This document shows positions 36,016-45,938 of a stretch of 64,000 nt of DNA, one piece after another. Where the stretch lies: the NCBI GenBank assembly GCA_903910445.1, contig CAIVZR010000034.1:1-64000 (forward strand), in the 5' to 3' direction. The notes beneath the pieces are model-generated. The model worked only from the letters and a program-made list of their open reading frames with translations, ran no database searches and was not told the origin of the DNA. The translations under genes and the position numbers were made by a program. Position 1 is the stretch's first letter. Every line of letters starts with the position of its first letter. The DNA is from an uncultured Bacteroidota bacterium (GTDB lineage Bacteria; Bacteroidota; Bacteroidia; UKL13-3).

Positions 36016-37350
36016 ATGTTCGATAACCTGAGTAGTAAACTTGACAGAGCCTTTAAAGTATTAAAAGGGCAGGGTAGAATTACAGAAATAAATGTAGCCG
36101 AAACGGTTAAGGAAATTCGTCGTGCATTGCTCGATGCCGATGTAAATTATAAAATAGCGAAAGAGTTTACTGATAAGGTTAAACTAGAAGCGCTCGGTCA
36201 AAATGTATTGACCTCTGTATCACCGGGTCAGCTCATGGTGAAAATCATGCAGGATGAACTTACGGAATTAATGGGCGGACAAGCACGCGATATTAATATC
36301 AAAGGCAATCCAACAGTGATTTTGATGAGTGGTTTGCAAGGTAGTGGTAAAACTACTTTCTCAGGTAAGCTGGCCAAGCTCCTCAAAGAAAAACGCGGAA
36401 AGAATCCATTGCTCGTTGCCTGCGATATTTATCGTCCGGCTGCGATTGATCAATTGCAAGTATTGGGCGAACAAATTGGTGTGAAGGTATATGCCGAGCC
36501 CGACAATAAAGATGCAGTAAAAATAGCTACCAATGCACTGAAAGAAGCCAAGCTATTGGGTGTTCACGATGTTGTAATTATTGATACCGCGGGTCGTTTG
36601 GCCATCGATGAGCAAATGATGGATGAGATTGCTCGAATCAAGGCAGCCGTTAATCCTAATGAGATTTTATTTGTAGTCGATTCGATGACGGGTCAGGATG
36701 CCGTGAATACCGCCAAGGCCTTCAACGATCGATTGAATTTTGACGGAGTAATCCTTACAAAACTCGATGGTGATACCCGTGGTGGCGCTGCCCTCTCTAT
36801 TATGAGTGTGGTGCAAAAGCCAATTAAGTTTGTAGGTATGGGCGAGAAACTCGATGCAATCGATGTATTCTATCCCGATCGTATGGCTTCCCGTATTTTG
36901 GGAATGGGTGATATCGTGAGTTTGGTTGAAAAAGCACAAGAGAATTTCAATCAGGAAGAAGCCTCACGACTCGCTAAGAAAATTAGCAAGAACGAATTTA
37001 ACTTTGATGACTTCTTATCACAACTGGCTCAAATCAAGAAAATGGGAAATATCAAAGATCTCATGGGCATGATTCCAGGTGTTGGTAAGGCAATTAAAGA
37101 TATTGATATCGATGAAAATTCTTTCAAAGGGATTGAAGCCATCATCACCAGTATGACCCCAGAAGAACGCCGTAGCCCAGATACATTCACTGGTTCACGC
37201 CGTCAACGGGTGGCCAAAGGAAGCGGTCGCTCAATACAAGAAGTAAACGACCTCATCAAGCAATTTGAAGAAATGCGCAAGATGATGAAAACCATGAACA
37301 AATTCCAAGGCATGGGTCGTAGCTTGAAAAACATGCCGATGTTTAAATAA
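36016..37350 (+). CDS. ffh: Signal recognition particle protein Ffh
   Basis: SRP54 GTPase, 444 residues from the ATG at 36016 (MFDNLSSKLDRAFKVLKG), which matches the standard N-terminus. The frame extends upstream to 35902 but that part is promoter. The N domain (1-90) is followed by the G domain, with G1 GLQGSGKTTF, DIYRPAAIDQL, DTAGRLAID and TKLDGDTRGG. A Met-rich M domain (about 320-444, MTPEERRSPDTFTGSRRQR) binds 4.5S RNA and signal peptides. It targets inner-membrane proteins cotranslationally. Confidence 0.96.
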   Translation: MFDNLSSKLDRAFKVLKGQGRITEINVAETVKEIRRALLDADVNYKIAKEFTDKVKLEALGQNVLTSVSPGQLMVKIMQDELTELMGGQARDINIKGNPTVILMSGLQGSGKTTFSGKLAKLLKEKRGKNPLLVACDIYRPAAIDQLQVLGEQIGVKVYAEPDNKDAVKIATNALKEAKLLGVHDVVIIDTAGRLAIDEQMMDEIARIKAAVNPNEILFVVDSMTGQDAVNTAKAFNDRLNFDGVILTKLDGDTRGGAALSIMSVVQKPIKFVGMGEKLDAIDVFYPDRMASRILGMGDIVSLVEKAQENFNQEEASRLAKKISKNEFNFDDFLSQLAQIKKMGNIKDLMGMIPGVGKAIKDIDIDENSFKGIEAIITSMTPEERRSPDTFTGSRRQRVAKGSGRSIQEVNDLIKQFEEMRKMMKTMNKFQGMGRSLKNMPMFK

Positions 37351-37454
37351 TTTATTGAGATAGAATCTTTAATAAATACACATTTCATTTTACAAATACA
37401 TCCAGGATTGCATCTCGCATCCTTAAAATTATAACCGAATAACGCACCCAACCC

Positions 37455-38528
37455 ATGACTGAAAAAGAGATATTAAAAGCCCTGATGAATGTGGAGGATC
37501 CTGATTTGAAAAAGGATATCGTAACCCTTGGTATGGTTAGAAATTTGGTGATTGAAGGAAAGAAAGTTTCATTCACCATCGTACTCACCACACCAGCCTG
37601 CCCTATGAAGGAAATGATTCAGCGTGCGAGCGAAAATGCGGTGAAACTATTGGTTGATAAAGAAGCGGAAGTCCATATCACGATGAGTAGTGAAGTAACT
37701 ACTTTGCGTGATAAACATACCATCTTACCAGGTGTTAAAAATATTGTTGCCGTGGCTTCAGGTAAAGGTGGTGTTGGTAAATCAACAGTGGCTGTGAACC
37801 TCGCTATTGGCTTGGCTCAACTAGGTGCGAAAGTGGGATTGCTCGATGGTGATATTTATGGCCCCTCGATTCCAGTGATGCTTGGACTGGAAGATGCCAA
37901 ACCATTATTGGAAGATATCGACGGAAGAAACGTGATGGTTCCAATTGAAAAATACGGAATCAAAATATTATCTATTGGATTTTTGGTTGATCGCTTACAA
38001 CCTGTGGTATGGCGCGGCCCCATGGTATCCAATGCCATTCGCCAGTTTGTGAATGATGTGAACTGGGGCGATCTCGATTACCTCGTTATCGATTTGCCTC
38101 CTGGAACAGGCGATGTACATATCACCATTTCACAAGCAGCGCATGTAAGCGGCGTGGTGATGGTTACTACGCCTCAGGAAGTGAGTTTGAGCGATTGCCG
38201 CAAAGCAGTGAATATGTTTGCCATGCAAGGAATAAATATTCCTATTTTAGGTGTGGTAGAAAACATGTCTCACTTCACACCTGCCGAACTTCCACAAAAC
38301 AAATATTATTTATTTGGTAAGGATGGAGGTAAACGTATTGCCGAAGAATTTAATTTGGCCTTCCTTGGTGAAGTTCCAATTTATCAAAGTATACAGGAAG
38401 GAGGTGATACAGGAAACCCTGCGGTACTGGGCACTACACCCGATTCAATAGCATTGCAATCGATTGCACAAAACGTGGCACAGCAAATTGCCATGCTCAA
38501 TGCAACCCCTGCACCAGCGAACGCTTAA
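37455..38528 (+). CDS. mrp: Mrp/ApbC family Fe-S cluster carrier ATPase without CxxC
   Basis: The 357-residue protein has an N-terminal MIP18 (DUF59) domain (about 1-90, conserved C49 in TTPACP) and a deviant Walker A GKGGVGKS at 103-110. It also has DGDIYGPS and DLPPGTGD. Members load and deliver Fe-S clusters in the cytoplasm. In most Mrp proteins a CPxC motif follows the VVENMS block and bridges the cluster. Here that position reads VVENMSHFTPAELPQNKYY, with no cysteine. It follows ffh by 104 bases. Confidence 0.93.
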   Translation: MTEKEILKALMNVEDPDLKKDIVTLGMVRNLVIEGKKVSFTIVLTTPACPMKEMIQRASENAVKLLVDKEAEVHITMSSEVTTLRDKHTILPGVKNIVAVASGKGGVGKSTVAVNLAIGLAQLGAKVGLLDGDIYGPSIPVMLGLEDAKPLLEDIDGRNVMVPIEKYGIKILSIGFLVDRLQPVVWRGPMVSNAIRQFVNDVNWGDLDYLVIDLPPGTGDVHITISQAAHVSGVVMVTTPQEVSLSDCRKAVNMFAMQGINIPILGVVENMSHFTPAELPQNKYYLFGKDGGKRIAEEFNLAFLGEVPIYQSIQEGGDTGNPAVLGTTPDSIALQSIAQNVAQQIAMLNATPAPANA

Positions 38529-38627
38529 GGGGTGCGTGTTATCATCAGCTATTCTTCATAATGTCAAAAGATTTAACGATACTTGTAGTAAAGCATCCTT
38601 GATGCAATTATTGAGTAACCGCAACAA

Positions 38628-39536
38628 ATGCCAATCAATCAACAGGAGATAGAAGCCTACAGTAATCTAGAAATCATTGCAAAGCAAGTGGTGGAAGGAT
38701 TTATTACGGGATTACATAAGAGTCCTTTCCATGGCTTCAGCGTTGAGTTTGCCGAGCATCGTATTTACAATACTGGCGAAAGCACCCGCTATATCGATTG
38801 GAAACTATTTGGACGTACAGATAAACTTTTTGTAAAACGTTTTGAAGAAGAAACAAATCTTCGTTGCCAAATTTTAATTGATAATTCTTCATCGATGTAT
38901 TTCCCCGAAGGGATTCACAATAAGATGAAGTTCTCGGTATATGCCGCCGCTGCTATTGTTCACTTACTCAAAAAACAACGTGATGCCTTTGGGTTATCGC
39001 TCTTTAACGATGAAGTGAATTTTCATGCAGATGCGAAAAGCAGTTTGGTACAACAAAAAATGATCTGGCATAAACTGGAAGAGCTTCTTGCGAAACCTAC
39101 CATCACCAAAACAACCAACGTTGCTGGCGCCTTGCATCAAATTGCCGATAGCATTCACAAACGCAGCATGGTAGTCATCTTCAGCGATATGATGAATAGC
39201 ATGGATGATGAAGAGAATATTTTTAATGCCCTACAACATCTTAAATATAATAAACATGAAGTGATGCTTTTTCATGTGGTAGATAAAAGCAAGGAAATTG
39301 ATTTTGATTTTGAGAGCCGCCCTTATGAGTTCATCGATTTAGAATCGGGGCAACATGTAAAAGTTCATAGCAATGCGGTGAAAGATGCCTATCAAAAGGC
39401 AGTAGGAGCTTATGCTGTTGCTTTGCAAAATAAATGTGCGCAGTATAAAATTGATTTTATTGAGGCGGATATCGCTCGCGGATTTAATCAGGTGCTTACG
39501 CCGTATCTCGTGAAGAGAGAAAAAATGATTAAGTAA
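38628..39536 (+). CDS. DUF58 family vWA-like protein
   Basis: The 302-residue soluble protein has the DUF58 signature FAEHRIYNTGESTRYIDWK followed by LFGRTDKLFVKRFEEE, and a vWA-like segment with LIDNSSSMYF (MIDAS-like) and MVVIFSDMMNS. DUF58 proteins usually pair with MoxR AAA+ ATPases and act as chaperone-like partners for metal or cofactor insertion or for envelope integrity. A MoxR gene lies 1 kb away on the opposite strand, with fmt between, so the pair is split but near. No membrane segment is seen. Confidence 0.88.
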   Translation: MPINQQEIEAYSNLEIIAKQVVEGFITGLHKSPFHGFSVEFAEHRIYNTGESTRYIDWKLFGRTDKLFVKRFEEETNLRCQILIDNSSSMYFPEGIHNKMKFSVYAAAAIVHLLKKQRDAFGLSLFNDEVNFHADAKSSLVQQKMIWHKLEELLAKPTITKTTNVAGALHQIADSIHKRSMVVIFSDMMNSMDDEENIFNALQHLKYNKHEVMLFHVVDKSKEIDFDFESRPYEFIDLESGQHVKVHSNAVKDAYQKAVGAYAVALQNKCAQYKIDFIEADIARGFNQVLTPYLVKREKMIK

Positions 39537-39542
39537 TTACGA

Positions 39543-40466
39543 CTAATAAGTTGCTTCGAATAAAGAAGCTTGTCCATTCAAAAACTCCACAATCCCCATC
39601 TTCTTTTTGCCTTCCAGTTGTACTTCATGCAAATGAATGAAACCGTCGGCCACCGCCACTTTTAGGCTGTTTTTATCCATGATAAATTTACCCGTTTCAA
39701 AATCATGCTTCGCAATTTCGGCACTGGCCTGATATATTTTAAATACTTTATGAGCTATGAATGTATAGGCAGTAGGGTAGGGGCTCAATCCTCTAATTTT
39801 ATTGTGAACGGTTGCTGCGTTTTGTGAAAAATCGAGTACACAGTCGGGTTTGAATAACTTGGGTGCATGTTTCAATTCCTGATACTCGGGTTGTGGCATT
39901 TCGGGATAGCTACCAGTGGCAATGGCATTCACCGTTTCGAGCATGAGCTCAGCACCGGCTTCCATTAATCGATCGTGAAGGCTGCCTGCATTTTCATCAT
40001 CGCCAATTTCCATGCGCTTATTAAAGATGATATTGCCAGTATCAATTTCATGCTTCAAGAAAAAAGTGGTAAGTCCTGTTTCATTTTCACCATTGATGAT
40101 GGCCCAGTTGATGGGCGCTGCACCTCTATATTGTGGGAGCAATGAAGCGTGTAAGTTAACAGTGCCAATAGTCGGCATGGTCCATACGGCTTCAGGTAGC
40201 ATACGAAACGCAATGACCACACCTAAATCGGGTTTCAATGCTTGCAATGCTTCAATAAATCCAGGGGCTTTTAATTTCTCTGGTTGTAAAATATTTAAGC
40301 CATGTTGCACCGCATAATCTTTTACTGGCGATGTCTGTACTTTTAATCCTCTGCCTGCAGGCCTGTCGGGGCCTGTTACCACGCCCACAATATCTGCACC
40401 ACCTTCATGCAACCGCTTCAAAGAAGCTACTGCGAATTCCGGATTTCCCATAAACACAATACGCAT
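39543..40466 (-). CDS. fmt: Methionyl-tRNA formyltransferase
   Basis: 307 residues. It formylates initiator Met-tRNA using 10-formyl-THF. The N-terminal Rossmann-like domain has MRIVFMGNPEFAVASL. The catalytic N-H-D set and substrate loop are in VNLHASLLPQYRGAAPINWA and KHEIDTGNI. The C-terminal tRNA-binding domain starts near residue 205 (VHNKIRGLSPYPTAY). Length is typical. It is convergent with the DUF58 gene (6 bases between stops) and 80 bases downstream of moxR. Confidence 0.96.
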   Translation of the reverse strand: MRIVFMGNPEFAVASLKRLHEGGADIVGVVTGPDRPAGRGLKVQTSPVKDYAVQHGLNILQPEKLKAPGFIEALQALKPDLGVVIAFRMLPEAVWTMPTIGTVNLHASLLPQYRGAAPINWAIINGENETGLTTFFLKHEIDTGNIIFNKRMEIGDDENAGSLHDRLMEAGAELMLETVNAIATGSYPEMPQPEYQELKHAPKLFKPDCVLDFSQNAATVHNKIRGLSPYPTAYTFIAHKVFKIYQASAEIAKHDFETGKFIMDKNSLKVAVADGFIHLHEVQLEGKKKMGIVEFLNGQASLFEATY

Positions 40467-40545
40467 GATTTGGTGTAAGAATTAATTAAGAAAATAAATA
40501 AAATATATATGAAATAGGTTCAAACCTAAAACCTTATTATGTTAA

Positions 40546-41523
40546 TTATAACAAGGCTTTGATGATGGTTTCAACATTCATTCCTTCGGCTTCCGCTTTA
40601 TAATTTTTAATGATACGATGACGCAATACATTATAAGCTACTGCTTGCACATCTTCAATATCGGGCGAATATTTACCACGCAGCAAAGCATGACATTTAG
40701 CACCTAAAATTAAGTACTGGCTTGCTCTTGGGCCAGCTCCATAACTCACATACTTGCGGGAAGTTTCGTTGGCAAATTCACTTACATTACGTGTTTTGTT
40801 TACCACACGCACTGCATATTCAATTACATTATCTGGTACCGAAACGCTACGTACCAAAGCCTGGTAAGCAATAATTTCTTCGGCAGTTAGAATTTTATTT
40901 AAGGTTACCTTACGATCTACGGTAGTGTTTTTTACCACTTGCACCTCCTCTGCAAACGATGGATAATCGAGCACGATATTGAACATGAAACGGTCGAGTT
41001 GCGCTTCGGGTAATGGATACGTGCCTTCTTGTTCGATTGGATTTTGTGTTGCCAGTACAAAGAATGGATTGGGCAATTGATATTGCTTACCACTTATGGT
41101 AATAGTGCGTTCTTGCATGGCCTCAAGCAAGGCTGCTTGTGTTTTTGGAGGTGTACGATTGATCTCATCGGCAAGGACGATATTGGCGAATAAGGCGCCT
41201 TTAATAAACTTGAAATTACGTGTCTCATCCAAAATTTCACTTCCGGTAATATCACCTGGCATTAAATCGGGAGTGAACTGAATACGATTATAATCGAGGT
41301 CGAGTACTTTGGATATTGTTTGTACTAATAACGTTTTCGCCAATCCGGGCACACCCACCAAAAGGCAATGGCCATTACAAAAGATGGCGGTTAATACAGC
41401 TTCAACTACGGCGTTTTGTCCAACAATTACTTTTGCAGTTTCGTCCTGCAACATTTTAAATTTCCGGGCTAGTTCCTGGGCACGTTCTACGTCGTTCATG
41501 GTTATAATATTTTGTTCAGGCAA
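40546..41523 (-). CDS. MoxR-type AAA+ ATPase
   Basis: The 325-residue protein has Walker A GVPGLAKT (about 58-65), Walker B VLADEINRTPPKTQAALLEAM, sensor ATQNPIEQEGTYPLPEAQLDRF, and a C-terminal lid. The MoxR family acts as a cytoplasmic chaperone-like ATPase with vWA partners; the DUF58 gene nearby is the obvious one. Its ATG lies inside the 3' end of the SurA-like gene (22-base overlap). It is therefore the last cistron of the PPIase operon, linking it to envelope stress or folding. Confidence 0.93.
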   Translation of the reverse strand: MPEQNIITMNDVERAQELARKFKMLQDETAKVIVGQNAVVEAVLTAIFCNGHCLLVGVPGLAKTLLVQTISKVLDLDYNRIQFTPDLMPGDITGSEILDETRNFKFIKGALFANIVLADEINRTPPKTQAALLEAMQERTITISGKQYQLPNPFFVLATQNPIEQEGTYPLPEAQLDRFMFNIVLDYPSFAEEVQVVKNTTVDRKVTLNKILTAEEIIAYQALVRSVSVPDNVIEYAVRVVNKTRNVSEFANETSRKYVSYGAGPRASQYLILGAKCHALLRGKYSPDIEDVQAVAYNVLRHRIIKNYKAEAEGMNVETIIKALL

Positions 41524-42842
41524 TCTTTAAAATTATCTTTTACGTTATAATAGCTTCTCTGTTTTTCTTTTGCAAGCCATTTCTTCAATACCTCATACTG
41601 CTTAGCCTCTAATGCTTTCGCTTGAATTTTTTGGTAATCGTCTTTCATGTTCATCACATGTGGTGGCGATTCACTTTTCAAATATAATATACGATACACA
41701 ACCGAACCATCTTCTAAAATTTCTTGCATGGGTGCTGTCATTTCACCTGGTTTCAATTTAGCGATGATTTCATAAGTTTCCTTATCCAGTTCACTTACTG
41801 CTATTTTAGTACCACCAGTATTGGGGTCAAGAAAATATCCTCCATTAAAGCTGGTACGTTCGTCATCACTGAATTTCTTACAAGCATTTTCAAAGCTGAT
41901 ACTGTCAATCATTATTCTAGTACGAATGCTATCTAAAAATACTCGGGCATCTTCATAATCTTGTCCTACCATTACCGCGCGTATTAAAATATGACGCACT
42001 TTCACATGATCGCCTTTACGATAAATGAGTTGCATGATATGATATCCAAATTCGGTTTCTATAATAGGGGAAATGGTATCATTATTAAGTTTGAATGCCA
42101 TGGCCTCAAACTGAGCAACCATCATGCCTCTGCCAAACTCATCCATTTCGCCACCAGCACGGGCACTGGCTTTATCGTCGCTATACAATAAGGCCATGGT
42201 TCTGAAACTTGTTCCATGCATTATTTGATCGCGTATGCTTTTAATTTTCTCATAGGCAACCTGTTTCTCTAAGGAGGTTACTTTGGGCTTACGTATAAAT
42301 TGTGCTACCTCAATCTCTGCATCGAAATTGGGGAGGCTATCTTTTGGGAATTTATTAAAGTATGCCGCCACCTCATTGGGTGATACTTTTAAACTTCCTA
42401 CCAATAATTCTTTTTGTTGTTGTATCAAAAGCTCATCTCTGATTTTCTCGCGGTTTTCACTTTTGAGTTGTGCCACTGTCTTTCCAGTGGCCTCTTCCAT
42501 CTTCTTTTCACTTCCATACATAGAAATGAAATAGCTGATACGTTTGTTTAGTTCTGCATCAATACGATCTTCCTGAACCTCTAAACTGTCGAGGTCGGCA
42601 CGCATGAGCATGAACTTGCGAATAAGCAACTGATTGAAGATATCACAGCGTGTTGCAGGGTCATTGATATTGTTTACCTGTTTCTTTTGTTGCTCCAGCT
42701 CTAAATCAACTTCCGAGTACAATAATGTTTTATTCCCAACTACGGCAATAATTTCATCGGCAATCACTGGTTGCGCGTAAGTTTTTATAATGGATAGAAA
42801 TCCAAAGAGTAACAGTAAGGCTAATTTGCTATTGATTTTCAA
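41502..42842 (-). CDS. SurA-like periplasmic peptidyl-prolyl isomerase
   Basis: The 446-residue product has a signal peptide (KLALLLLFGFLSIIKTYAQ). An N-terminal SurA chaperone domain (ADEIIAVVGNKTLLYSEVDLE) precedes two parvulin domains, one near 180-270 (EVAQFIRKP...GGEMDEFGRGMM) and one near 285-385 (VRHILIRA...GGYFLDPNTGG). It helps outer-membrane protein folding. It is the third cistron of the operon from 45701, 7 bases after the preceding gene and overlapping moxR. Confidence 0.9.
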   Translation of the reverse strand: MKINSKLALLLLFGFLSIIKTYAQPVIADEIIAVVGNKTLLYSEVDLELEQQKKQVNNINDPATRCDIFNQLLIRKFMLMRADLDSLEVQEDRIDAELNKRISYFISMYGSEKKMEEATGKTVAQLKSENREKIRDELLIQQQKELLVGSLKVSPNEVAAYFNKFPKDSLPNFDAEIEVAQFIRKPKVTSLEKQVAYEKIKSIRDQIMHGTSFRTMALLYSDDKASARAGGEMDEFGRGMMVAQFEAMAFKLNNDTISPIIETEFGYHIMQLIYRKGDHVKVRHILIRAVMVGQDYEDARVFLDSIRTRIMIDSISFENACKKFSDDERTSFNGGYFLDPNTGGTKIAVSELDKETYEIIAKLKPGEMTAPMQEILEDGSVVYRILYLKSESPPHVMNMKDDYQKIQAKALEAKQYEVLKKWLAKEKQRSYYNVKDNFKDCLNKIL

Positions 42843-42849
42843 GGTAGAT

Positions 42850-43758
42850 TTAATTAATTTTAATATCGTTGGTATTCAAGGCTTTTTCCATCATCTCCCG
42901 CTCGAGTGCTTCAATCAGTTTTACCTTACGGTTATTGAGTATGGTAGCCTTTATTGTATTGCTTACAAACGGTAATTCGGAGATGCTGTTCTTGATTTTA
43001 AAGTTCAAAATCTTTACAAAGTAAATATAATTATCGTCAAATACTTCGATATATTTATTGTTCTGTATAAACTGCTCCTGGTCATAGGTTTTAATTGGCA
43101 CCTCTTTCAATACATCGTTAAACTCAAGCCAAACGGTGCTCTTAAAAAAGTAATTCGCTGCATTCTTCTGGCAATAATCAATAAACGCATAATTCTGATC
43201 AATATTATTGCCTTGCATCACCGACCTGATTCTGGCAGCATCCGTTTTCTTCTTTTCGTATTTTACGTAATTGAGCTGTATGATGTTACTTTTTTGCTCG
43301 AAATTATATTTATTGGCATCATAAAACTGCTGTATCTCGGCTTCACTTACCACAGTATCGAGCTTTTGACGCACCAGTTCTTTCTCGTATAAGTAGATAA
43401 TCAAACTATTCCGATACTCACTGAGTTGCTGTTCTACATTCTTTTGGTCATCGGTAAGGTTCTCGTTGGCTTTCTTAATTAGAAGCTGTTGTTTCACCCA
43501 GTTATTTACGAATTCCTTCACCAGGGCAGTGCTATCCTCCTTATTCTTGTCTTTGGTATTTAATAAAGCCAAATCACTTTCATAGAGCTCGGCTTCATAC
43601 ACTTTGGCAATGGTTCGTCCTTTATTATCCTGGTGTGCAAACGGATTAAACTTCGCCGCTTGCTTGCACTGCACAAAAAACAAAATTAAAAGCACCCAAC
43701 CCAAGGAGTACCGTATGTGAAATGGTTTCACCGGGGTATCCGTGCTTTTTTGATTCAT
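42850..43758 (-). CDS. Foldase-like lipoprotein, SurA-N type, no clear PPIase core
   Basis: The 302-residue product has an N-terminal hydrophobic segment with a lipobox-like end (LILFFVQC31). After the signal a SurA/PpiC-type N-terminal helical domain is visible (KVYEAELYESDLALL, FVNNWVKQQLLIKKA, EQQLSEYRNSLIIYLYEKEL, VSEAEIQQFYDANKYNFEQ). The middle does not show a clear parvulin motif. It may be a chaperone without isomerase activity. It overlaps the upstream PPIase gene by one base (TAATG) and is followed 7 bases later by the SurA-like gene. Confidence 0.8.
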   Translation of the reverse strand: MNQKSTDTPVKPFHIRYSLGWVLLILFFVQCKQAAKFNPFAHQDNKGRTIAKVYEAELYESDLALLNTKDKNKEDSTALVKEFVNNWVKQQLLIKKANENLTDDQKNVEQQLSEYRNSLIIYLYEKELVRQKLDTVVSEAEIQQFYDANKYNFEQKSNIIQLNYVKYEKKKTDAARIRSVMQGNNIDQNYAFIDYCQKNAANYFFKSTVWLEFNDVLKEVPIKTYDQEQFIQNNKYIEVFDDNYIYFVKILNFKIKNSISELPFVSNTIKATILNNRKVKLIEALEREMMEKALNTNDIKIN

Positions 43759-45701
43759 TAACGAATAATTGATTTTACCACATCCTCATAAACACGAATT
43801 GGATACTTCTCACGAAGTTCTTTGATCCATTGTTTTTCAAGGTCGTTTTGATATTCAGAGGTAAATGTTCCTCTTGCTTCACTCAATAATTTAGGCTGAC
43901 TAGGAATTACATTACGCACGATGGCGAAACGAGTGTCAGAAATTTTTTGTGTTCCTTTAACCCATTTCAATGAATCGATGGTGGTATTTTCACCACGCTC
44001 AAACTTTCCTTTCTTTACACTAACATTTAATGCATTGGTTTTGTTCAATACGCTCAGGATGCTATCCGATTCAATGCCTTTGGCAGCCATCTTTTGAGCC
44101 GCTTTAGCAATTTTCTTATCAGCACAATCATATAAGGTTACATCAATACGGTCTTTCCAGATATGTTCTTGTTTATGTGCTTCGTAAAATTGTTGTAAGC
44201 CAGTGGTATCGCTTACTGCTTTGCTCCATACCTTCTTATCGGTGAGGTCGAACAATAAAATTCCATCACGATATTCTTTGTAAATATTTCTGAAAGCCTC
44301 GTTGGTCTCAGCCAAATTACGTTCAGCATATTCATATACCGAGTTGTTCATGAAATCTTTATACATGCCTGTTACAATGGCTTGGGCATTCGATTTCTTC
44401 TGTGGTGTTTGATAAGCAAGTACATAAGCAGCAAAATCGGCTTGGGTATATTTCTGATTTGCAATAGTGAACAATACCTTGGTTTGCATTTTCACAGCAG
44501 TGGCACTATCAGGTTTCCATGTGCCTGAAACCAAAGTAGAATCAACCGATTTCAAAAAGTCTTGATACATCGCTGCTGTTTCTTTGAAATTATTGGCAGT
44601 TTTGATACTATCAATGATTACGGTACGATTCAAGTCGCTACGTCCGTCACGTTGAATTTTTTGTGCCAGGCCGTCTTTCGATTCTTCGAAGGTGCTTGCA
44701 GCTTTTGCTTCGATACGTTTTACAATATGCCATCCAAATTCTGTCTTCACTGGCTCTGCAAATTCATTATCATTTTTAATGCTGAATGCAGCAGCTTTAA
44801 TTTCGTCGGGGTAACGGCTGGTGCTCGATACCCAGTTCAACATTCCACCAGCAGTATTGGTATAGAAGTCTTCGCTATATTGTTTACAAAGCTCATCCCA
44901 TGAACCACCATTTTTTAATTTATTATAGATGGCATAGATTTTTGATTTTGCTGAAGTTGAATCGTTATCGGCCACAATTTTTTCACGGTTGGGGTCGCTA
45001 ATATTGATCATGATATGCGCAATTTTCACTTCACCACGTGCTTTGCGTTTGTCGGTTACCTTAATCAAGTGATAACCAAACTGAGTTCTTACCGGCATTG
45101 ATACTTCGCCTTGTGGGGTATTAAAGGCACCCGATTCGAAGGAGTAAATCATATTGAATGCAGTGAAATAACCGAGGTTACCCATATTACGAATGGCAGA
45201 TGGATCGTCGCTGAAATTGAAGGCGGCGCTATCAAAGCTCATATTGCCTTTCACAATTTTCTCCCTGATATCCATGGCTTTCTTATAAGCTGCTAAGGTA
45301 TCCTTGGGCATATCATTCAATCCGCAGTTCACCAAAATATGTGATGCTTTTACTTCATATTGTAAACGGTCGTAAGCTTCACGTACCAATAAATCGGTTA
45401 CCTTCTTACTGGTAAGGTAAGGTTGAGCCAGTTGTTTGCGGTACCCTTCGAGTTCCTGACGAAACCCTTCCACAGTATCCATTCCCAATTCTTCGGCAGC
45501 TTTTACTTTTAATTTAAAGTTTTCATATAATTCCAAATATTCACGTACCGATTTCTCGTCGTAAGTAATGGTATGATTGTTCTTTTGATAAACTCTCAAG
45601 AACTCTTCTTTACTTACTGGAGTATTGCCATAGGTAAAAATTGTTTGTGCCTTTGCACTGATGAAATAAATACTAAAAATAAGCAGGATAAGCCTTTTCA
45701 T
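43758..45701 (-). CDS. Periplasmic peptidyl-prolyl isomerase with two parvulin domains
   Basis: The ATG at 45701 (MKRLILLIFSIYFISAKAQ) gives a clean signal peptide and 647 residues. An upstream in-frame codon at 45761 lies before the promoter box and is rejected. Two rotamase domains are seen: VKASHILVNCG...GNLGYFTAFNM (about 115-215) and VKIAHIMIN...AGGMLNWVSS (about 225-330). A long C-terminal region (330-647) repeats helical chaperone features. It is the first cistron of the operon PPIase, foldase lipoprotein, SurA-like, moxR. Substrates are probably outer-membrane or secreted proteins. Confidence 0.88.
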   Translation of the reverse strand: MKRLILLIFSIYFISAKAQTIFTYGNTPVSKEEFLRVYQKNNHTITYDEKSVREYLELYENFKLKVKAAEELGMDTVEGFRQELEGYRKQLAQPYLTSKKVTDLLVREAYDRLQYEVKASHILVNCGLNDMPKDTLAAYKKAMDIREKIVKGNMSFDSAAFNFSDDPSAIRNMGNLGYFTAFNMIYSFESGAFNTPQGEVSMPVRTQFGYHLIKVTDKRKARGEVKIAHIMINISDPNREKIVADNDSTSAKSKIYAIYNKLKNGGSWDELCKQYSEDFYTNTAGGMLNWVSSTSRYPDEIKAAAFSIKNDNEFAEPVKTEFGWHIVKRIEAKAASTFEESKDGLAQKIQRDGRSDLNRTVIIDSIKTANNFKETAAMYQDFLKSVDSTLVSGTWKPDSATAVKMQTKVLFTIANQKYTQADFAAYVLAYQTPQKKSNAQAIVTGMYKDFMNNSVYEYAERNLAETNEAFRNIYKEYRDGILLFDLTDKKVWSKAVSDTTGLQQFYEAHKQEHIWKDRIDVTLYDCADKKIAKAAQKMAAKGIESDSILSVLNKTNALNVSVKKGKFERGENTTIDSLKWVKGTQKISDTRFAIVRNVIPSQPKLLSEARGTFTSEYQNDLEKQWIKELREKYPIRVYEDVVKSIIR

Positions 45702-45731
45702 ATGGTATAATGTAAAATTTTTTAAAACGTG

Positions 45732-45739
45732 CGAAAATA
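45732..45739 (-). promoter_or_regulatory. Minus-7 element of the foldase operon (TATTTTCG)
   Basis: On the minus strand TATTTTCG (TTCG variant) lies 30 bases before the ATG at 45701. It drives the four-gene foldase/moxR operon if used. Confidence 0.45.
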
Positions 45740-45938
45740 GGCTTAAAAAGTCAAATTTCAAGCCCGATTATTGTTCAAAAGCTGTTAAAATTAACCCTCG
45801 AATGGGTACTTTCTAGCATATCAAGGGTTGAAAAACGGCTTCTCGATATTTCTATTGATTCTGAATCCAGAACTAAAACTAGCTTATAACCTCCATTTCT
45901 ACCTTAAATCGAGGGAGGGCATTCATCACAAAAACTAC

